Assembly (NCBI RefSeq): GCF_018622995.1
Contig: NZ_CP076022.1
Span: 2,046,001-2,110,000 of the forward strand
Direction: 5' to 3'
DNA from: Arthrobacter jiangjiafuii
Lineage (GTDB): Bacteria > Actinomycetota > Actinomycetes > Actinomycetales > Micrococcaceae
DNA length: 64,000 nucleotides
Of this stretch, positions 61,423 through 64,000 are shown in pieces. The translations under genes and the position numbers were made by a program. The notes beneath the pieces are model-generated. The model worked only from the letters and a program-made list of their open reading frames with translations, ran no database searches and was not told the DNA's origin. Numbering within the stretch: the stretch's first letter is position 1; each line of letters begins with the position of its first letter.

Positions 61423-62352
61423 CTAGAAGCCCAGCTTCACCAGCTGCTTCGGGTCACGCTGCCAGTCCTTGGCGATCTTCACGTGCAGGTCAAGGTAGAC
61501 CCTTGTTCCCAGCAGCGCTTCGATGGCCAGGCGGGCATTGGTACCGACCTCACGGAGCCGTGCCCCGCCCTTGCCGATGATGATGGCCTTCTGGGAGGAC
61601 CGTTCCACGTAGAGGTTCACGCGGATGTCCAGGAGCTGGTTGTCCGGGGAACGCCCTTCGCGGGGAACAATCTCATCAACGACCACTGCCAGGGAGTGGG
61701 GAAGCTCATCCCGTACGCCTTCGAGGGCCGCTTCACGGATCAGTTCCGCGACCATGACGGCCTCGGGTTCGTCGGTCAGTTCACCGTCCGGGTACAGCGG
61801 CGGCGAGGAGGGCATGTAGCCGGAGAGGACCTCAGCCACGGTGTCCACCTGGAAACCGTCGGCGGCGGAGACCGGAACGATGTCTGCCCAGCCGGCTTCG
61901 CCCAGGACCTCGTTGCCCAGGGCGGTCACGGCCATCAGCTGCTTGGCCAGGGCCGCCCGGTCCACCAGGTCGGTCTTGGTCACCAGCGCCACTACCGGCT
62001 TCTTCTTCAGGGCGGCAAGCTGCTTGGCGATGTAGCGGTCGCCCGGACCTACGGCTTCGTTGGCGGGCAGGCAGAAACCGATGGCGTCCACTTCGGAGAG
62101 TGTGTCGGCCACCAGGTCGTTCAGGCGCTTGCCCAGCAGGGTGCGGGGGCGGTGCAGGCCGGGGGTGTCGACCAGGATCAGCTGGGAATCCTCCCGGTGC
62201 ACGATCCCGCGGATGGTGTGGCGCGTGGTTTGGGGTTTGCTGGAGGTGATGGCAACCTTCTGGCCGACCAGCGCGTTGGTCAGCGTGGATTTTCCGGCGT
62301 TGGGCCGGCCCACCAGCGAAACAAAGCCGGCGCGGAATTGTGGATCAGTCAT
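61423..62352 (-). CDS. era: GTPase Era
   Basis: A 309-residue Era with GRPNAGKST (G1), the TTRHTIRGIVHR switch, DTPGLHRPRTLLGKRL (G3) and TKTDLVD (G4), and a KH domain with GKGGARLREVGTNARLAIEALLG. It helps mature 16S rRNA and the 30S subunit. The frame is open much further upstream through the CNNM gene, but the ATG at 62352, overlapping its stop by 8 bp, is the true start. ybeY, the CNNM gene and era form one unit. Confidence 0.97.
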   Translation of the reverse strand: MTDPQFRAGFVSLVGRPNAGKSTLTNALVGQKVAITSSKPQTTRHTIRGIVHREDSQLILVDTPGLHRPRTLLGKRLNDLVADTLSEVDAIGFCLPANEAVGPGDRYIAKQLAALKKKPVVALVTKTDLVDRAALAKQLMAVTALGNEVLGEAGWADIVPVSAADGFQVDTVAEVLSGYMPSSPPLYPDGELTDEPEAVMVAELIREAALEGVRDELPHSLAVVVDEIVPREGRSPDNQLLDIRVNLYVERSSQKAIIIGKGGARLREVGTNARLAIEALLGTRVYLDLHVKIAKDWQRDPKQLVKLGF

Positions 62353-63682
62353 TGCGGGGTACCAATTCTGTTGAGTGGACGCGGGAGGGTTCCCTGCCGT
62401 CGTCGTGATGTGTGCCTGGACCGGCGGCACGTGGCTGCTTCCAGGCGATGATGTGGGAGACCCTGTTCCGGCGGCCTTCGAGGCGTTCGGCGTGCAGGAC
62501 AATCCCGCCGACCACCACCTCGCTGCCGACAATCGGAACGCGGCCCAGGGCCTTGGCCAGCAGTCCGCCGACGGTGTCGACTTCGTCGTCCTCCAGGTCG
62601 ACGTCGAACAGCTCGCCGAGATCGTCGATACCGGCACGGGAGCTGATCCGGTACCGGTTGTCGCCGAGGTTTTCGATTTCGGGGCGCTCGGAGTCGTATT
62701 CATCCACGATCTCCCCGACGATTTCCTCGATCAGGTCCTCAAGCGTGACCAGTCCGGCGGTGCCGCCGTATTCGTCAATCACCACCGCCACGTGGGTGGA
62801 TTCGCGCTGGAGCTCCTGGAGCAGTTCGCTGACGGCCTTGGATTCGGGTACGTAGCGCACGCCGCGGGCGAACTCCTCCACGCGCCGTACCGTGGCTTCG
62901 GCCGGGTTGGAGTGCATCTGCGCGGCAACATCCTTGAGATAGAGGATGCCCACGATCTGGTCGGCGCTGTCCTCGATCACCGGTACCCGGGAGTAGCCCG
63001 AGCGCAGGAACAGGGACATGGCCTGGCGCAGGTTGGAACCGGCGTCGATGCACACCATGTCGGTACGCGGGACCATCACGGAGCGGACCTTGGTATCGCC
63101 GAGTTCAAACACGGAGTGGATCAGTTCCGCCTCGGTGTTTTCGATCATGTCGGCGTCGGAGGCGCGGTCCAGCAGTTCACGGAACTCTTCTTCCGTGAAG
63201 AACGCGGCGTCCGGCCCCTGGGACCCGGGGGCGACGGCGCTGCCCAGCCTGACAAGCCAGCCCGGAACAGGCCCCAGCACCACCCGCAGGAAGCGCACCA
63301 GGCCGGCGGTGAGGACGACGACGGCCGTCACATGCTTGCGTCCGATCTGGCGGGGCGAGACGCCCACGAGAACAAACCCGACGCCCGCCATCACCACGGT
63401 GGCCAGCAGCCCGGCCAGCCAAAGGTTGTCCACCAGCATCTGGAACAGGATGGCCACGGCAACAGCGGTGGCCATTTCAAACCAGACCCGCCAGAAGCGC
63501 AGGGCGTGCATGTGGGCCACGGGGTGCTGCAGGATCCGGCGCAGCGGTTTTCCGGCCTTGCCCTGCAGCAGCGCTTCGGCTTCATGCCGCGGCAGGTATC
63601 CGTAGGCGGATTCGGCGGCGGTCAGCAATCCGGCCAGGACCATGAAGGCCACAGCCATCAGAATCAGCAGGCCAACGCTCAA
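62345..63682 (-). CDS. CNNM/HlyC-CorC family transporter-like protein
   Basis: A 445-residue protein with an N-terminal DUF21 membrane domain (about 1-145), two CBS domains (about 195-330: [25 protein letters not shown]) and a C-terminal CorC/HlyC domain (about 340-420) with [19 protein letters not shown]. The family is linked to magnesium or cobalt efflux and is often named hemolysin by old annotation. The TTG start overlaps the ybeY stop as TTGA. The usual actinobacterial order ybeY-CNNM-era is kept. Confidence 0.94.
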   Translation of the reverse strand: MSVGLLILMAVAFMVLAGLLTAAESAYGYLPRHEAEALLQGKAGKPLRRILQHPVAHMHALRFWRVWFEMATAVAVAILFQMLVDNLWLAGLLATVVMAGVGFVLVGVSPRQIGRKHVTAVVVLTAGLVRFLRVVLGPVPGWLVRLGSAVAPGSQGPDAAFFTEEEFRELLDRASDADMIENTEAELIHSVFELGDTKVRSVMVPRTDMVCIDAGSNLRQAMSLFLRSGYSRVPVIEDSADQIVGILYLKDVAAQMHSNPAEATVRRVEEFARGVRYVPESKAVSELLQELQRESTHVAVVIDEYGGTAGLVTLEDLIEEIVGEIVDEYDSERPEIENLGDNRYRISSRAGIDDLGELFDVDLEDDEVDTVGGLLAKALGRVPIVGSEVVVGGIVLHAERLEGRRNRVSHIIAWKQPRAAGPGTHHDDGREPSRVHSTELVPRND

Positions 63683-64000
63683 CTGCGCGTCTCCTTCGGG
63701 GCATCCCGGCCCAGGTAGGAAGACAGCAGGTCACGCTGCAGGCCGAACATTTCCTTTTCCTCCTCGGGCTCCGCGTGGTCGTAGCCCAGCAGATGGAGGA
63801 CGCCGTGGGTGGTCAGCAGCAGCAGTTCCTCCTGCATGCTGTGACCGGCCGTCTGCGCCTGTTCGGCGGCAACCTGGGGACACAGGACGATGTCTCCGAG
63901 CACTCCGGCCGGCGTCGGGCGGCCGGGAACACCCGGGCGCAGTTCGTCCATCGGGAAGGAGAGCACATCGGTGGCGCCGGGGATGTCCATCCATTCGATG
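63679..64000 (-). CDS. ybeY: Endoribonuclease YbeY, C-terminal part (5' end outside window)
   Basis: About 107 residues are present, reading in from the right edge. The metal motif [13 protein letters not shown] (H-x3-H-x5-H) is complete, preceded by [10 protein letters not shown]. YbeY cuts rRNA in late 16S processing and ribosome quality control. The start lies beyond the window. The overlap with the CNNM start (TTGA) marks translational coupling. Confidence 0.95.
   Translation of the reverse strand, partial: IEWMDIPGATDVLSFPMDELRPGVPGRPTPAGVLGDIVLCPQVAAEQAQTAGHSMQEELLLLTTHGVLHLLGYDHAEPEEEKEMFGLQRDLLSSYLGRDAPKETRS

Overview
This window is a piece of a high-GC actinobacterial chromosome. 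The gene content points to the Arthrobacter group of the Micrococcaceae: a bcc-aa3 respiratory supercomplex set (ctaE-qcrC-qcrA-qcrB facing ctaC-ctaD-ctaF) with a di-haem QcrC and a CtaF subunit IV, a DUF3043 protein next to pyrD, the block recO-uppS, leuA, LytR-type protein, era, CNNM protein and ybeY, and a DUF222-HNH protein of the 13E12 type. GTG and TTG starts and 4-bp stop/start overlaps are frequent. The genus is an inference from gene content, not from a marker gene. No rRNA, tRNA, CRISPR array, insertion sequence or prophage was seen, and no gap between genes exceeds 300 bases.

Layout. 1-8452: end of a metabolite transporter, a UbiB-like kinase with an SDR, a GH3 beta-glucosidase facing an SDR that carries a similar small accessory module, a thioesterase, a MarR regulator and a VOC protein. 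8449-17778: a DUF4389 membrane protein, lpdA, a type-B carboxylesterase, an opine-dehydrogenase-like enzyme, an ABC-F ATPase and an arginase-fold enzyme with an altered metal-site motif. 17890-21259: an NAD(P)-binding protein with an ABM monooxygenase, a hairpin-rich gap, the DUF222-HNH protein and a MarR regulator. 20579-29599: an eight-gene minus-strand operon for branched-chain (valine/isobutyrate-type) acyl-CoA catabolism. 29890-31290: a TsuA/TusA-like thiosulfate uptake pair. 31434-40416: a QacA-type exporter with its divergent TetR, a frameshifted SDR, a UBP zinc-finger protein, an HSD-like SDR, a YbhN-like flippase-type protein, an ABC permease/ATPase/TetR unit, a DUF3054 protein and a RAM-domain protein. 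40605-51551: trpD, the respiratory genes, a GntR regulator and an IscA-type protein. 51742-64000: dipeptidase, DUF3043, pyrD, alpha/beta hydrolase, uppS, recO, leuA, LytR-type protein, era, CNNM protein and ybeY (cut by the window end).

How the genes work together. The catabolic operon supplies acyl activation (AMP ligase), dehydrogenation, hydration, CoA removal, 3-hydroxyisobutyrate oxidation and semialdehyde oxidation. Its electrons would enter the menaquinol pool served by the bcc-aa3 genes about 12 kb downstream. The most unusual signals are the module apparently shared by the GH3 enzyme and its convergent SDR, the arginase-like protein with GGECS in place of GGDHS, a crotonase lacking both catalytic glutamates, several clean palindromic operators in divergent promoters, and the hairpin block before the DUF222-HNH gene. 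I did not find a clearly new defence or mobile system.
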